Shown here one piece after another: positions 55,059-64,000 of a stretch of DNA of 64,000 nucleotides (position 1 is its first letter; the number at the start of each line of letters is the position of its first letter). Origin of the DNA: Hyphomicrobiales bacterium (GTDB lineage Bacteria; Pseudomonadota; Alphaproteobacteria; Rhizobiales; Devosiaceae); contig JALSII010000006.1 in assembly GCA_026981645.1 (NCBI GenBank), positions 1 to 64,000 on the forward strand, given 5' to 3'. The notes beneath the pieces were generated by a model. That model was not told the origin of the DNA, ran no database searches, and saw only the letters and a list, made by a program, of their open reading frames with translations. The position numbers and the translations under genes are program-made.

Positions 55059-57932
55059 TTACCGGGCCAAATCAAACCAGGATTTTGATGCGGCGCTAAC
55101 ACGCCCCTGCATCTCATGCAGGTCAAGCTCAAGACGGGAAAAATCTGGATAGTTGCTCAGGCTGGCCAGAAGCTCCTTGAAGGCTGAAGTCCAGTTTTCA
55201 TCGCGAAACGGGTGAGTAAGGCAGGCGCTCATCACCTGGGTGACGCCGGACATTGTGATATAAATCTGCGCCAGATCCTCACCAGCCGCAAGCCTTCCCG
55301 AGTGCTGGAGGGTGCGCAAAGTTGCCGGGATGTCCCCTCGCACCCCGGCCAGTTCTTCACCATGAATCAGAGTGGCCGACTGGGCAATAAACTCGATGTC
55401 CATGAGGCCCCCGGGCACGAGTTTCAGATCAAACGCATGGCGAGGGGTGCGCTCCCGGGCCAACCGCGCCCGCATGCTGCAAGCATCTGTGAGTATCTTT
55501 TTCTTGTCGACATCACGGCAGATAATGTCCCTGATCGTTTGATTTATCTGAGCACCAAACCCTTCGTCGGCGAAAATAGTCCGGGCGCGGGTGAGCGCCA
55601 TATGCTCCCAGGTCCATGCCTGCTCAAGCTGGTAGTGACGAAATGCGGTGAGGCTGGTGGCAAGCGGGCCGGCGTTTCCTGAAGGACGCAAACGCATATC
55701 GACCTCGTAGAGCACACCCTCAGCAGTCTGGGCCGAGATGGCAGCAATGAGGCGTTGCGTCAGGCGGGTGAAATAGTGCGAGGTCGCCAGCGGCTTTTTT
55801 CCATCGGACATTTCCAGACCGCCGGGGGCATCATAAAGCAGGATCACATCAAGATCGGAGGTAATGCTCATATCGCGGCTGCCCAGCCTGCCAAAGGCAA
55901 GCAGGGCCACTTTTGCGCCTTTGACTGTGCCGTGACGCTGTTCAAAAACTCCACGCACACGTACAAAAAGCCGATCAAGAAGAGTCTGGGCAAGGGCTGC
56001 AAACTGATGTCCAGCACGCCTGGGAGAAATGGTTCCGGAAATCAGTCCGGCGGAGAGCAGGAACATCTGCTCCTGCCCGATAATGCGGGCACGATCGATA
56101 GTGTCCTCAAAGCTCCGCGCTTCATCCAGAAAACCATCAATTCTGGCCACAAGAATGTTGGTATCAACAACTTCGCCCGTGCGTGCGGGGTCAATGAGTC
56201 CGTCAAGGACATGGGCGCGTTTGATTACCGCTTCAGCCATGCGCGGAGCTGAGGCCATAAAGGCGATCAGCAGGTTGAGCAGTCGAGAGTGGGCGCACAA
56301 CATGGCAAAAAGCTGGACTCCCATGGGCAGGCGCGACAAAAAATCATCAAAGCGGGCAAGCGCCTCATCGGCGTTTCCGGCACGGGCGATGGTTTCCAGT
56401 AATGGGGGAACAAGCTCGGTCAGGCGAGCCCGGGCGGGTGCGGCACGGGTCGCGGCATAGCGCCCGTAGTGCCAGTTGCGAATGATTGCCGAGGCTTTTC
56501 TAGGATCTTTGAACCCCAGCACGGACAATGTTTCAAGTGTTGCGGGATCATCATCGGTACCCGTAAAAACCAGCGAGCCAATTTCGGAGGAAAGGGTATT
56601 TTCCCCAGCAAAAAGGTTGGTGTAGTTTGTGGTAACGGTTTCCAGAGCCTGCCGGTAAGCTTTCTCAAAAGCACCAACATGATCAAAGCCCATCAGACAG
56701 GAGATTTTTTCCAAACCCTCATCATCTTCAGGCAGGGTGTGGGTCTGTTCGTCATTAAGCATCTGAATGCGGTTTTCAACGGCGCGCAAAAACCAGTAGG
56801 CCCCGCTTAGTTCACTGGCGGTTTCAGCGCTGATCCAGTGACTTTTCGCAAGGGCGGCAAGTGCTTCAACGGTGGGGCGCACCCGGAGGGCAGGTTCGCG
56901 CCCTCCGGCAATGAGCTGCTGGGTCTGGGTAAAAAACTCAATCTCGCGGATGCCACCGCGTCCCAGTTTCACATTGTGTCCACCAAGGCGTGCCGCTCCC
57001 ACATTGCTGGCAATATTTATCTGACGCTTCATGGCCTGAATATCGGCGATGGCTGCAAAATCAAGGTGCTTGCGCCAGATAAAGGGAGAAAGATTCTTAA
57101 GAAAAAGATCCCCTACCCGGTGATCACCTGCGCACTGGCGCGCTTTGATCCAGGCGGCGCGTTCCCAGTTTTGCCCCCGTCCCTCATAATAGGTCAGGGC
57201 GGCCTCGACGGGTAAGGCGGCCGGGGTGGAACCGGGATCAGGCCGCAGACGCAAATCCGTGCGAAAAACATATCCGTGCTCGGTTCTGTCCTGCATCAGG
57301 GTAGCGAGCTGGCGCACTATACGCCCATAGGTTTTAGCTGCCTCTGCGGGATCGGTGAGCACATTCAGGCAGGGATCATAAAAAGCAACAATATCGATAT
57401 CCGAGGAATAATTGAGCTCGCGTCCGCCATGTTTGCCAAGGGCAAAAATCGCCAACCCGGATTGGACGGCAGAGGCTTGCGCACCCTTGGCAAGTTTACC
57501 GCTTTGCGCCACACTACGCATAAGAAACTCAAGGCAGGCCTGCACACTTGCATCGGCCAGGTCCGAGAGGGCGGCGGTTGCCTGTCGGGTATCCCAGGCA
57601 TTTCCGCATTCGGCGATGGCGACAAGCAGGGCGGTTTTGCCCTTGGCTATGCGCAGAGCTTTTGAAAACTCCGCTTCACAGGTCTCTTCACAAGAAACCG
57701 CTTTTATTTCATCAGTTATGGATTGCAACAATGCTGATGGCTCGCCATTCAGCAAATCGAGGAGAAACTCCGTATGTTTTCCGGCCAGAGAAAGCAGATA
57801 GGGCGCTGAGGAGAGAAGCGGCGCCAGCAGAGGACCTGCGGGGCGGATTTTTTCTGCCTGATCCGGAGGCAACTCTTCAAGCCAGAGATCAAAGCCCTCG
57901 TGGTCTCCCGGTGGAAGGGGGCGCACCTGCAT
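55059..57932 (-). CDS. glnE: Bifunctional glutamine synthetase adenylyltransferase/adenylyl-removing enzyme
   Basis: Controls glutamine synthetase by adding or removing AMP in response to PII. The 957-residue protein contains two nucleotidyltransferase halves: LNYSSDIDIVAFYD near 175-185 in the N-terminal deadenylylase half and GRLGSRDMSITSDLDVILLYD near 680-695 in the C-terminal half, both with the catalytic D-x-D. A GlnD-PII-UTase-like domain follows each (FDLKLVPGGLMDIEFIAQ in the second). ATG at 57932 is preferred; a TTG at 57965 would add 11 residues. Directly downstream of a histidine kinase gene. Confidence 0.95.
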   Translation of the reverse strand: MQVRPLPPGDHEGFDLWLEELPPDQAEKIRPAGPLLAPLLSSAPYLLSLAGKHTEFLLDLLNGEPSALLQSITDEIKAVSCEETCEAEFSKALRIAKGKTALLVAIAECGNAWDTRQATAALSDLADASVQACLEFLMRSVAQSGKLAKGAQASAVQSGLAIFALGKHGGRELNYSSDIDIVAFYDPCLNVLTDPAEAAKTYGRIVRQLATLMQDRTEHGYVFRTDLRLRPDPGSTPAALPVEAALTYYEGRGQNWERAAWIKARQCAGDHRVGDLFLKNLSPFIWRKHLDFAAIADIQAMKRQINIASNVGAARLGGHNVKLGRGGIREIEFFTQTQQLIAGGREPALRVRPTVEALAALAKSHWISAETASELSGAYWFLRAVENRIQMLNDEQTHTLPEDDEGLEKISCLMGFDHVGAFEKAYRQALETVTTNYTNLFAGENTLSSEIGSLVFTGTDDDPATLETLSVLGFKDPRKASAIIRNWHYGRYAATRAAPARARLTELVPPLLETIARAGNADEALARFDDFLSRLPMGVQLFAMLCAHSRLLNLLIAFMASAPRMAEAVIKRAHVLDGLIDPARTGEVVDTNILVARIDGFLDEARSFEDTIDRARIIGQEQMFLLSAGLISGTISPRRAGHQFAALAQTLLDRLFVRVRGVFEQRHGTVKGAKVALLAFGRLGSRDMSITSDLDVILLYDAPGGLEMSDGKKPLATSHYFTRLTQRLIAAISAQTAEGVLYEVDMRLRPSGNAGPLATSLTAFRHYQLEQAWTWEHMALTRARTIFADEGFGAQINQTIRDIICRDVDKKKILTDACSMRARLARERTPRHAFDLKLVPGGLMDIEFIAQSATLIHGEELAGVRGDIPATLRTLQHSGRLAAGEDLAQIYITMSGVTQVMSACLTHPFRDENWTSAFKELLASLSNYPDFSRLELDLHEMQGRVSAASKSWFDLAR

Positions 57933-57965
57933 ATTCACAATGCAGGCGAGGCGGAGCTGCAACAA

Positions 57966-59408
57966 TCAGGGTTTTGCGGGCAAAACCATGATTGCACGGA
58001 CTCCGGGGTCCGCGTCTTCAATTCGAAAGGTCCCCTTGTGCAATCTGACGACGGCGGAAACCAGCGAGAGCCCCAGACCGGAACCCTGTTCGGTGCGGCT
58101 TTTTTCCAGTCGAACAAAACGTTCGAGCACGCGTTGGCGATCGCTATCGGGGATACCCGGTCCGTTATCGGCAACTTCAATATATATCCGATCGTCTTTG
58201 CGTTTAACACTGACAATGATTTTGCCCCCGGTTTTGGCATCGTCAGCTGAACCCTTGTTTTGCTCGGTGGCATACTTTATGGCGTTCTCAAGCAGGTTCA
58301 CAAGCGCCTGAGACAATAATTCACGATTTGCATGCACTTTTATGTCCGCAGTAATATATGCTTCAAGGACGGCGCCTGCATCTTCCACGACCGGACCGTA
58401 AAGCTCGCACACATCGGCAACAACTTCGCTGACATCAACGTCCTGAAGGCTGTCAGCCACTGCTCCGGCTTCAACACGGGCAATCAGCAACAGGGCGTTG
58501 AAAGTGGAAATGAGCTGATCACTTTCAGCAATAGTCGCTTCCAGAGCTTTTTTGTGGTCCTGAGGCTTCTTGCCCTCACGCAGGGCGGCTTCGGCCCGGT
58601 TGCGCATACGTGAAAGTGGTGTTTTGAGGTCATGGGCCACATTGTCAGTAACCTCTTTGAGACCGGCCATGAGCTTTTCGATACGGTCGAGCATATCATT
58701 GAGGTTGATGGCAAGCTGGTCAAACTCGTCATTGTGCCTGGTCACGGGCACCCGCTCGGAAAGGTTGCCGGACATGATTTCGTTGGAGGTCGCGGTGATG
58801 GTATCGATGCGTGCCAGAACGTGCCGGGCCATTAGCACCCCGGCAATGGCGGAAAGCACAATAATCCCGCCCAGACCCACCGCCATCGTCCCCAGGATAA
58901 TGGCGGTAAAGTCCCGGCGTTCGACAACATCGCGCCCCACCACGAGGCGCAACCCCCCCTCCAGAATGACCGACTGGACGATGGCGTGGCTGTCACGGGC
59001 CCGGGGGGCGGCTTCGTCACGTTCAACCCCTGCCCGACCAAAGGCATCTTGTGGGGTATAGCGCAGGGAATAGCGCCCCTCATTGGCGAGAATGTCGGAG
59101 GGAATGGAATCAAGGTTCCCGGCAATCATCTCGCCTTGGGGGGTGCCCAGATAATAGACGCCGGGGCCAGGGCGACTGGCCAGGCGCTGAACGGTTATGG
59201 CCAGGGCGCGCAGGCCCCTGCGCTGATTGAGGTTTTGAAGCTGGCGGATCTCCCAGACCACTTCACGGGTTTGTACCTGCTGGATGGATATGGAGGAGCG
59301 CACGGCCATATAGGTCAGTAGAGCGACCGAAAAAACAATGAAGATAAGAATAAAAATGGCAGTGAAGCGCACGGTGGTGGTGCGCCACAGGGAGACTATT
59401 TTATGCAC
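57966..59408 (-). CDS. Membrane sensor histidine kinase partner of the adjacent OmpR-family regulator
   Basis: A 480-residue kinase with two membrane helices (about 12-35 and 170-195) around a periplasmic sensing domain of about 130 residues, then a HAMP linker, the HisKA domain with H-box NVAHDLKTPLSRMRNRAEAAL (His about 257) and the HATPase domain with N box NLLENAIKY, DNGPGIP and GSGLGLSLV. Its start overlaps the response regulator stop by 8 bases, so they form a pair. Location between degP and glnE fits the rhizobial order. Likely envelope-stress sensing is inference from degP next door. Confidence 0.92.
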   Translation of the reverse strand: MHKIVSLWRTTTVRFTAIFILIFIVFSVALLTYMAVRSSISIQQVQTREVVWEIRQLQNLNQRRGLRALAITVQRLASRPGPGVYYLGTPQGEMIAGNLDSIPSDILANEGRYSLRYTPQDAFGRAGVERDEAAPRARDSHAIVQSVILEGGLRLVVGRDVVERRDFTAIILGTMAVGLGGIIVLSAIAGVLMARHVLARIDTITATSNEIMSGNLSERVPVTRHNDEFDQLAINLNDMLDRIEKLMAGLKEVTDNVAHDLKTPLSRMRNRAEAALREGKKPQDHKKALEATIAESDQLISTFNALLLIARVEAGAVADSLQDVDVSEVVADVCELYGPVVEDAGAVLEAYITADIKVHANRELLSQALVNLLENAIKYATEQNKGSADDAKTGGKIIVSVKRKDDRIYIEVADNGPGIPDSDRQRVLERFVRLEKSRTEQGSGLGLSLVSAVVRLHKGTFRIEDADPGVRAIMVLPAKP

Positions 59409-60072
59409 GGATCATATACCCGGCACCACGTACAGTCTGCAAAAGCTGGGTTTTGTGGCCCCGGTCAATCTTGGCACGCAGACGCGACATGTGGACGTCG
59501 ATAACATTGGTCTGGGGGTCGAAGTGATAGTCCCAGACATTTTCGAGCAGCATAGTGCGGGTCACCACCTGACCAGAATGTTTCATCAGATATTCAAGCA
59601 GGCGGAACTCACGGGGCTGGAGCAGAATTTTCTCACCATTACGGGTGACTTCGCGTGAAAGCCTGTCGAGCGTCAAGTCGCCGACTTTATGGCTGGTTGC
59701 AGCTTCTGCAGGATTAGAGCGGCGGGCGAGCACCTCGATACGGGCGAGAAGTTCGCTGAATGCGTAGGGCTTGGTGAGGTAGTCATCTCCACCTGAGCGC
59801 AAGCCTGTTACGCGGTCTTCGACTTCCCCAAGGGCAGAAAGAATGAGCACCGGAGTCTGATTGTCTTCAGCGCGAAGTGATTCAACTATTGAGAGGCCAT
59901 CGCGCCGCGGCAGCATGCGATCAACGATGAGAACGTCATATTCCATTCCGCTGGCCATGGCGTAGCCGGTTTCACCATCGCTGGCGTGGTGGGCAACATG
60001 CCCTGCTTCATCCAGCGCCTGGATCAGGTAGAGAGCCGCTTCGCTATCATCTTCTATGAGCAGAATTTTCAT
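59401..60072 (-). CDS. OmpR/PhoB-family response regulator
   Basis: A 223-residue regulator: receiver domain with acidic pocket LLIEDDSEAAL and phosphoacceptor Asp in YDVLIVDRMLPRRDG near 51, the switch residues in PVLILSALGEVEDRV and a lysine in DYLTKPYAFSEL; then a winged-helix DNA-binding domain with QPREFRLLEYLMKHSGQVVTR and VDVHMSRLRAKID. It is coupled to the kinase gene. A stable stem-loop lies in the 127-base gap to degP. Confidence 0.93.
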   Translation of the reverse strand: MKILLIEDDSEAALYLIQALDEAGHVAHHASDGETGYAMASGMEYDVLIVDRMLPRRDGLSIVESLRAEDNQTPVLILSALGEVEDRVTGLRSGGDDYLTKPYAFSELLARIEVLARRSNPAEAATSHKVGDLTLDRLSREVTRNGEKILLQPREFRLLEYLMKHSGQVVTRTMLLENVWDYHFDPQTNVIDVHMSRLRAKIDRGHKTQLLQTVRGAGYMIRA

Positions 60073-60155
60073 ATGTCAGGAGCCCGGCTGATGAAATTTC
60101 AGGCTGGTAGCTTAAACTGATTGTTTTTCCATAACAAACCGGAGAAAGAACCAGT

Positions 60156-60185
60156 CGGCCCCGGCGACAATGTTCGCCGAGGCCG
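60156..60185. other. Strong stem-loop between degP and the response regulator gene
   Basis: Two 12-base arms (60156-60167 and 60174-60185) pair with one mismatch-free G-U pair on the minus transcript, over a six-base loop. On the plus strand it is followed by TTTTCGTTT, the layout of a terminator; on the minus transcript of degP it is preceded by AAAACG and lacks a T-run. It could end transcription from either side or act as a partial terminator. Confidence 0.45.
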
Positions 60186-60199
60186 TTTTCGTTTGGATT

Positions 60200-61696
60200 T
60201 TATATAGGCAGACCAACAAATCGCACATTGCCGTTGCGCGATACTTTAACGAGAATGCTGGTGCGCCCGCTGGCGCGGACTGCCTCAAGCGCATCTTCGA
60301 AGTCCTGCTGGGAGTTGAGCTGCATGTTATTGGCTTCAAGCAATATATCTCCACGCACAAAGCCTTTGGCCGCAGCAATGGATTCGGGCTCGATAGCAGC
60401 CACGATCACACCTTCACCCTGTTCATTGGGCACAAGAGTAAGGCCAACACTGGTGGGGGCAACCGGTTCAGGCTCATGCGGGCTCAGTTCTTCCTCTTCG
60501 GGCGCGCCAACTGTTGGCTCAATCCGCTCAGCAAGCACGACTTCTACACTAAAGCTTTCGCCATTACGCCAGAGCACCACATCAACGGGGGTTTCCGGAG
60601 CAATTTTGGCTACGGTCCGGGTAAGGTCGAGCGTGTCGTCAATCAACTCACCATCAACTTTGAGAATGATATCGCCAGCCTTGATGCCAGCTGCGCCGGC
60701 AGGTCCGTTGGGCAGAGGCGCGGTGACAAGGGCACCACGGGCACGATCAAGTCCGACACTTGCAGCAATGTCAGGGGAGACATCCTGAATGCCAACGCCA
60801 AGAAAACCCCGGGTAACAAAGCCGTCTTCCATCAGATCATTGATGACCCGTTGAACCACCTCTGCAGGAATGGCAAAGGCGATGCCCACATTGCCACCGG
60901 TGGGTGAGAAAATAGCGGTGTTGACACCCACAACCTGACCGGAGAGGTTAAACGCGGGGCCACCGGAGTTTCCACGGTTTATGGCAGCGTCAATCTGAAT
61001 AAAGTCACCATAGGTGTTGGCGGAAATGTCGCGGCCGCGGGCTGAAACAATCCCGGCTGTGACGGTGCCGCCAAGACCAAACGGGTTGCCAACGGCAACG
61101 ACCCAGTCGCCCACGCGCACATCTTCCTGAGCAAATTCAACATAGGGCAGGTTGCTGGCGCCCTCAATCTTAAGCAATGCAAGATCGGTGCGGGCATCGG
61201 TACCAATCAATGTGGCGACATATTCTTCGCCGTTGTCATCTGTGACGGTTATATTTTCAGCCTGCTCGACCACATGGTTATTGGTGACCACCAGGCCATC
61301 TTCAGAGATGATGAAACCGGCTCCAGCGGCCTGAAACCGCCGGGTACGCGGCTGACCGCCACTGCCGGGGGATTGGCCGAACTGATCCTCGAACTGGTCA
61401 AAAAAACGACGTAGGGGGTGGTCGCGTGGAAGATCGGGAAATTGAAAGCCAAAGTTTTCGCCATCAAGCCGACGGATGGGCTGGCGGCCTTCAACATTGA
61501 TGGATACAACCGAGGGCTTAACTGCTTCAACAAGGTTGGCAAAGCTTGCCGGAGCCCCGGAGGGGGCTTCAACGCGTACCTGGGCATTCACGGGCTGACT
61601 GACAAAGCCAACCCCTACAACAGCAAGGGCCAGCACAGCGACCAGCGAAGTTGCCACAAGCCAGCGGCGGGAATTGGAAAGAGTTCGTGTTCGCAT
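60200..61696 (-). CDS. degP: Do-family periplasmic serine protease (DegP/HtrA)
   Basis: A 498-residue protease/chaperone of the periplasm. A signal peptide (to about 38, ending QPVNAQVR) is followed by the trypsin-like domain with catalytic His (VTNNHVVEQ near 140), Asp (ARTDLALLK near 170) and Ser (NRGNSGGPAF near 243) and two PDZ domains (VSPDIAASVGLDRARGALV and KGFVRGDILLEANN). GGAGAAATTTC precedes the ATG. Next to cytochrome c maturation genes and followed by a two-component system, as in rhizobia. Removes misfolded exported proteins. Confidence 0.95.
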   Translation of the reverse strand: MRTRTLSNSRRWLVATSLVAVLALAVVGVGFVSQPVNAQVRVEAPSGAPASFANLVEAVKPSVVSINVEGRQPIRRLDGENFGFQFPDLPRDHPLRRFFDQFEDQFGQSPGSGGQPRTRRFQAAGAGFIISEDGLVVTNNHVVEQAENITVTDDNGEEYVATLIGTDARTDLALLKIEGASNLPYVEFAQEDVRVGDWVVAVGNPFGLGGTVTAGIVSARGRDISANTYGDFIQIDAAINRGNSGGPAFNLSGQVVGVNTAIFSPTGGNVGIAFAIPAEVVQRVINDLMEDGFVTRGFLGVGIQDVSPDIAASVGLDRARGALVTAPLPNGPAGAAGIKAGDIILKVDGELIDDTLDLTRTVAKIAPETPVDVVLWRNGESFSVEVVLAERIEPTVGAPEEEELSPHEPEPVAPTSVGLTLVPNEQGEGVIVAAIEPESIAAAKGFVRGDILLEANNMQLNSQQDFEDALEAVRASGRTSILVKVSRNGNVRFVGLPI

Positions 61697-61820
61697 GAAA
61701 TTTCTCCTTAGAGTCAGCTCTCAACAGCTAAATGAGAGAGCTAATGCAGGGAACCTTTCCATGCCATGGCGCCAAGGTTACATTTTTGTAATTGTTGGAG
61801 CAAAAAAAGACCCCCTGCCC

Positions 61821-62582
61821 TCAGACACCCAAAACGGCGCGCCGGGCCAGATCAAGTGCCACCAGTGTGAGGATGGCACGAAAGGCAATATGAAACAGTT
61901 TTTCGGGTAACCTGTCGAGCGCCAGCCCCCCGAAAACCGTGCCGACCAGGCCCGAGGCCACCATGGCCAGTATCAGGGCCAGATAGTCGTAAAATGCAAA
62001 GCCGAACAAAATGAATGCCAGCAATTTGAAAACATTCTGGCACGTCATCAAGAAGGCGTGAGTGCCCACAATCTGGCGCCTGTCGGTAAGATTCCTAAGA
62101 AATGTGATGACCAGCGGGCCGGCGATGCCCACAATCATACCAATAGCGGAAGTAAATATTCCGGCGATGGTGGTTGAAAGCGGACCGCGCCGGTTAATCT
62201 TTGGCTTGGGAAGCCAGACGCTATAGAGGAGAAACAGGGCAATGGCACCTTTAAAAATCGGCTCGGGCAGGGCCGTGGCAACGCGCCCGCCAGCCAGTGC
62301 ACCAAAGGCCGAACCCAGAATAAACCAGCCCACAAACTGCCATTGAATAAAAGCCCGGCGAATAAAAGCCCGCCCGCCATTGCTGCCCAGTTGGATGGCC
62401 CCGTGCACAGGCACAACCACCGCGCCGGACATAAACAGGCTCATTACCGCAATGAGCAGCGAACCACCCCCAAGGCCGAAAGCTGCGGTAATAGCCGAAG
62501 TCAATGTGCTCAGCGCAATAAGGCCAGCGGTCGACCATGCATCCAGACCCGGAGCAACAAAGAGGGAAAAGAAGTCGAGCAT
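61821..62582 (-). CDS. TSUP (TauE/SafE) family permease, second copy
   Basis: A 253-residue membrane protein with about eight helices. The N terminus GLIALSTLTSAITAAFGLGGGSLLIAVMSLF carries the glycine-rich motif of the family, and TSAIGMIVGIAGPLVITFLRN the second half repeat. Substrate unknown; sulfite, sulfoacetate or similar anions in the family. It lies between ccmH and degP on the same strand, an extra gene in an otherwise conserved row. Gaps are about 60 bases to ccmH and 124 bases to degP. Confidence 0.88.
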   Translation of the reverse strand: MLDFFSLFVAPGLDAWSTAGLIALSTLTSAITAAFGLGGGSLLIAVMSLFMSGAVVVPVHGAIQLGSNGGRAFIRRAFIQWQFVGWFILGSAFGALAGGRVATALPEPIFKGAIALFLLYSVWLPKPKINRRGPLSTTIAGIFTSAIGMIVGIAGPLVITFLRNLTDRRQIVGTHAFLMTCQNVFKLLAFILFGFAFYDYLALILAMVASGLVGTVFGGLALDRLPEKLFHIAFRAILTLVALDLARRAVLGV

Positions 62583-62646
62583 AGGCTCCGATTAAAGCGC
62601 TTCGCGCTCAAAAACAAGCCTGCCGGGTCCTTCGTGAATTCTTACA

Positions 62647-63153
62647 TCAGCCCTTACCGGATTGAGAGCTATCGCCTTGCAGGCTTGCAAGAATATCCCG
62701 TTCCTTTGCCGTCATTCCGGTGGGCACGGGTTTAGCTTTTTGCGGCTCGGCTCGACGACGGCGCAAATTTATTACAACTGCGATAATGGCCAGGAACAAT
62801 ACAACCGGTGCAGTTGCCCACAGCGCAATGGTGTGGGGCCCGAAATAGGGTTTGAGCAGCACAAACTCACCATAGCGGGCGACAATAAACTCAAAAACCT
62901 CACTGTCAGCATCCCCTTCAAGCAGGCGCTCGCGCACCAGCAAACGAAGATCACGGGCAAGGGGTGCATCACTGTCATCGATGGATTGGTTCTGACACAC
63001 AAGACAGCGCAGTTCCGCAGATATATCACGGGCCCGGGCTTCAAGAACCGGGTCAGCAAGAATTTCATCAGGGTTGACCGCGCTGGCGGATGTCACCAGA
63101 GCCAGCGGCGTGCTTAGAGCAAAAAGCATCGGAAGCAGGATGGTCCATCTCAT
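62647..63153 (-). CDS. ccmH: Cytochrome c maturation protein CcmH (CycL)
   Basis: Thiol-disulfide component that reduces apocytochrome c before haem attachment, in the periplasm. The 168-residue protein starts MRWTILLPMLFALSTPLAL (signal peptide to about 25), with the redox motif LRCLVCQNQSIDDS (C50, C53), PYFGPHTIALWATAPVVLFLAIIAVVINL as the membrane anchor near 105-130 and a short basic tail. The start overlaps the ccmF stop as ATGA. Longer in-frame starts lie inside ccmF and are rejected. Confidence 0.95.
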   Translation of the reverse strand: MRWTILLPMLFALSTPLALVTSASAVNPDEILADPVLEARARDISAELRCLVCQNQSIDDSDAPLARDLRLLVRERLLEGDADSEVFEFIVARYGEFVLLKPYFGPHTIALWATAPVVLFLAIIAVVINLRRRRAEPQKAKPVPTGMTAKERDILASLQGDSSQSGKG

Positions 63154-64000
63154 TCGGCAGGCTCCGGTTGTTGTTTGGGCTTCTGTCGCGCGGTTTTTGG
63201 TGCACCCACGCGCAAACGGCGATCGCTCAGCGAAAGAAACCCGGCAAAAGCCATGATGACGGCACCGTACCACATCAGGGTGATGTAGGGTTTGTACCAC
63301 ACCCGTACCACACGGTTGCCCTCCTCATCCCTGTCACCCAGCGAAATATAGAACTGGGACAGGCCGTAGGTGAGGATGCCCGCTTCAGTGCTGGGCTGGC
63401 GGGATGCCGTATAAACACGCTTTTCGGAGAATGCACTACGCACTGACTGGTCCGGCGCAATGACATCAAATACGACCCGTTCGGCAACATAGTTTGAACC
63501 TGCGATCTGTTGCACATCATTCAAACGCACCTCGTAGCCGGAAAGTGTGACACTTTCCCCGACACCGATGGAAACCACTTTTTCGGTTTCCCAGGCGCTG
63601 ACCGAAACGATGCCCAGCACTGCGATGCCAACGCCAAAGTGCGCCAGTGCGGTCGACCATGCCGTTTTGGGCAAACCCTTGAGACGGCGCCAACTCTGCC
63701 CAAAGGGAATGCGGCCAAGACGGATGCGATCAACAATTTCAGCAATAGCCCCGATGGCAACCCAGAAACCCAGAAGCAAGCCGAAGGTGGCCAGCGATAC
63801 CTGCCCCCCCACCAGGAGAACCGTGACAACCATCAACAGCAGCGCCAGGCCTGCAGCGCCGGCCAGCCGCTGGATGACAGCAATGAAATCGCCCCGCTTC
63901 CACGCCAGAAACGGGCCAAGAGGCAGGAGGATGAGTAGAGGCACCATCAGTGCACCAAACGTCAGATCAAAGAATGGTGCACCCACTGAAATCATGGGGC
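63150..64000 (-). CDS. ccmF: Haem lyase CcmF (CycK), C-terminal part
   Basis: C-terminal 283 residues of the cytochrome c haem-attachment membrane protein; the frame runs on past the window edge. Visible are PMISVGAPFFDLTFGALMVPLLILLPLGPFLAWKRG, further helices, ALAHFGVGIAVLGIVSVSAWE (a conserved haem-contacting His region), a periplasmic domain (about 150-230 of the visible part) and a last helix, ending KQQPEPAE. The following ccmH is translationally coupled. ccmI and ccmE (cycH, cycJ) are expected just beyond the edge. Confidence 0.95.
   Translation of the reverse strand, partial: PMISVGAPFFDLTFGALMVPLLILLPLGPFLAWKRGDFIAVIQRLAGAAGLALLLMVVTVLLVGGQVSLATFGLLLGFWVAIGAIAEIVDRIRLGRIPFGQSWRRLKGLPKTAWSTALAHFGVGIAVLGIVSVSAWETEKVVSIGVGESVTLSGYEVRLNDVQQIAGSNYVAERVVFDVIAPDQSVRSAFSEKRVYTASRQPSTEAGILTYGLSQFYISLGDRDEEGNRVVRVWYKPYITLMWYGAVIMAFAGFLSLSDRRLRVGAPKTARQKPKQQPEPAE

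Noticed and set aside
1-64000. tRNA, rRNA, CRISPR, prophage, insertion sequence or conjugation genes
   Set aside because: Looked for TPsiC-like GTTCGA stretches, repeat-spacer layout, transposase and integrase motifs; the only GTTCGA hits fall inside protein genes. None can be supported.

Overview
The window reads as chromosomal DNA of an alphaproteobacterium, most likely a member of the Hyphomicrobiales (Rhizobiales). This rests on gene families and gene order rather than any marker gene: a DUF2865 secreted protein, the rpiA-DUF2059-gor run, a class II DAHP synthase, a HLGN/LSKR-type glutamyl-tRNA synthetase next to nadE, the ccmF-ccmH-degP-response regulator-histidine kinase-glnE run, and a LacI-type regulator directly upstream of pckA. 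Two gene sets for TRAP transporters suggest a free-living, possibly marine, organic-acid user; that part is inference. I see no rRNA, tRNA, CRISPR array, phage or insertion sequence. Most of the window is dense housekeeping and central metabolism.

Region by region. 1-5.2 kb (minus): a partial membrane-anchored protein with Ig-like domains, then the coupled operon cysS-GFA protein-cimA. 5.2-10.8 kb: a secreted DUF2865 protein facing gltX and nadE, then an unassigned beta-barrel-like protein with a striking 11-bp-phased array of CtrA-like half-sites upstream. 10.9-16.8 kb: class II DAHP synthase, a VIT1/CCC1 family protein, rpiA-DUF2059-gor, and an L,D-transpeptidase behind a cluster of TGTCAA half-sites. 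16.9-25 kb: moaA, an Lrp/AsnC regulator, a secreted nuclease, a PleC/PdhS-like kinase, divergent cobT and cobS, a membrane-anchored retropepsin-like protease, DUF302 and dusA.

25.1-30.7 kb is a catabolic island: IclR and GntR regulators divergent from a TRAP transporter (dctPQM) and a dihydrodipicolinate synthase/N-acetylneuraminate lyase-like enzyme, of unknown substrate. 30.7-34.6 kb: thiolase, acetoacetyl-CoA synthetase and NnrU, i.e. acetoacetate/PHB metabolism. 34.7-39.7 kb is a gluconeogenic unit, LacI regulator-pckA-fba-fbp, with two CG-centred perfect palindromes in front of pckA. uxaC is divergent from the regulator, followed by a large RTX/beta-propeller protein.

43.7-48.9 kb: a glycosyltransferase bracketed by near-identical inverted repeats, then a second TRAP system in one direction with a D-lyxose-isomerase-like enzyme (isomerase-dctQ-dctM-dctP-TSUP permease), where the TSUP gene appears to use a non-canonical start codon. 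49-64 kb: an ABC exporter, pepN, a second soluble-domain kinase, glnE, a two-component system, degP, another TSUP permease and the cytochrome c maturation genes ccmH and ccmF (the latter cut by the window edge).

No clearly new defence or mobile system was found. The most interesting material is regulatory (the palindrome pair in front of pckA-fba-fbp, the phased CtrA-like array) and metabolic (two TRAP loci with enzymes whose substrates cannot be read from sequence).
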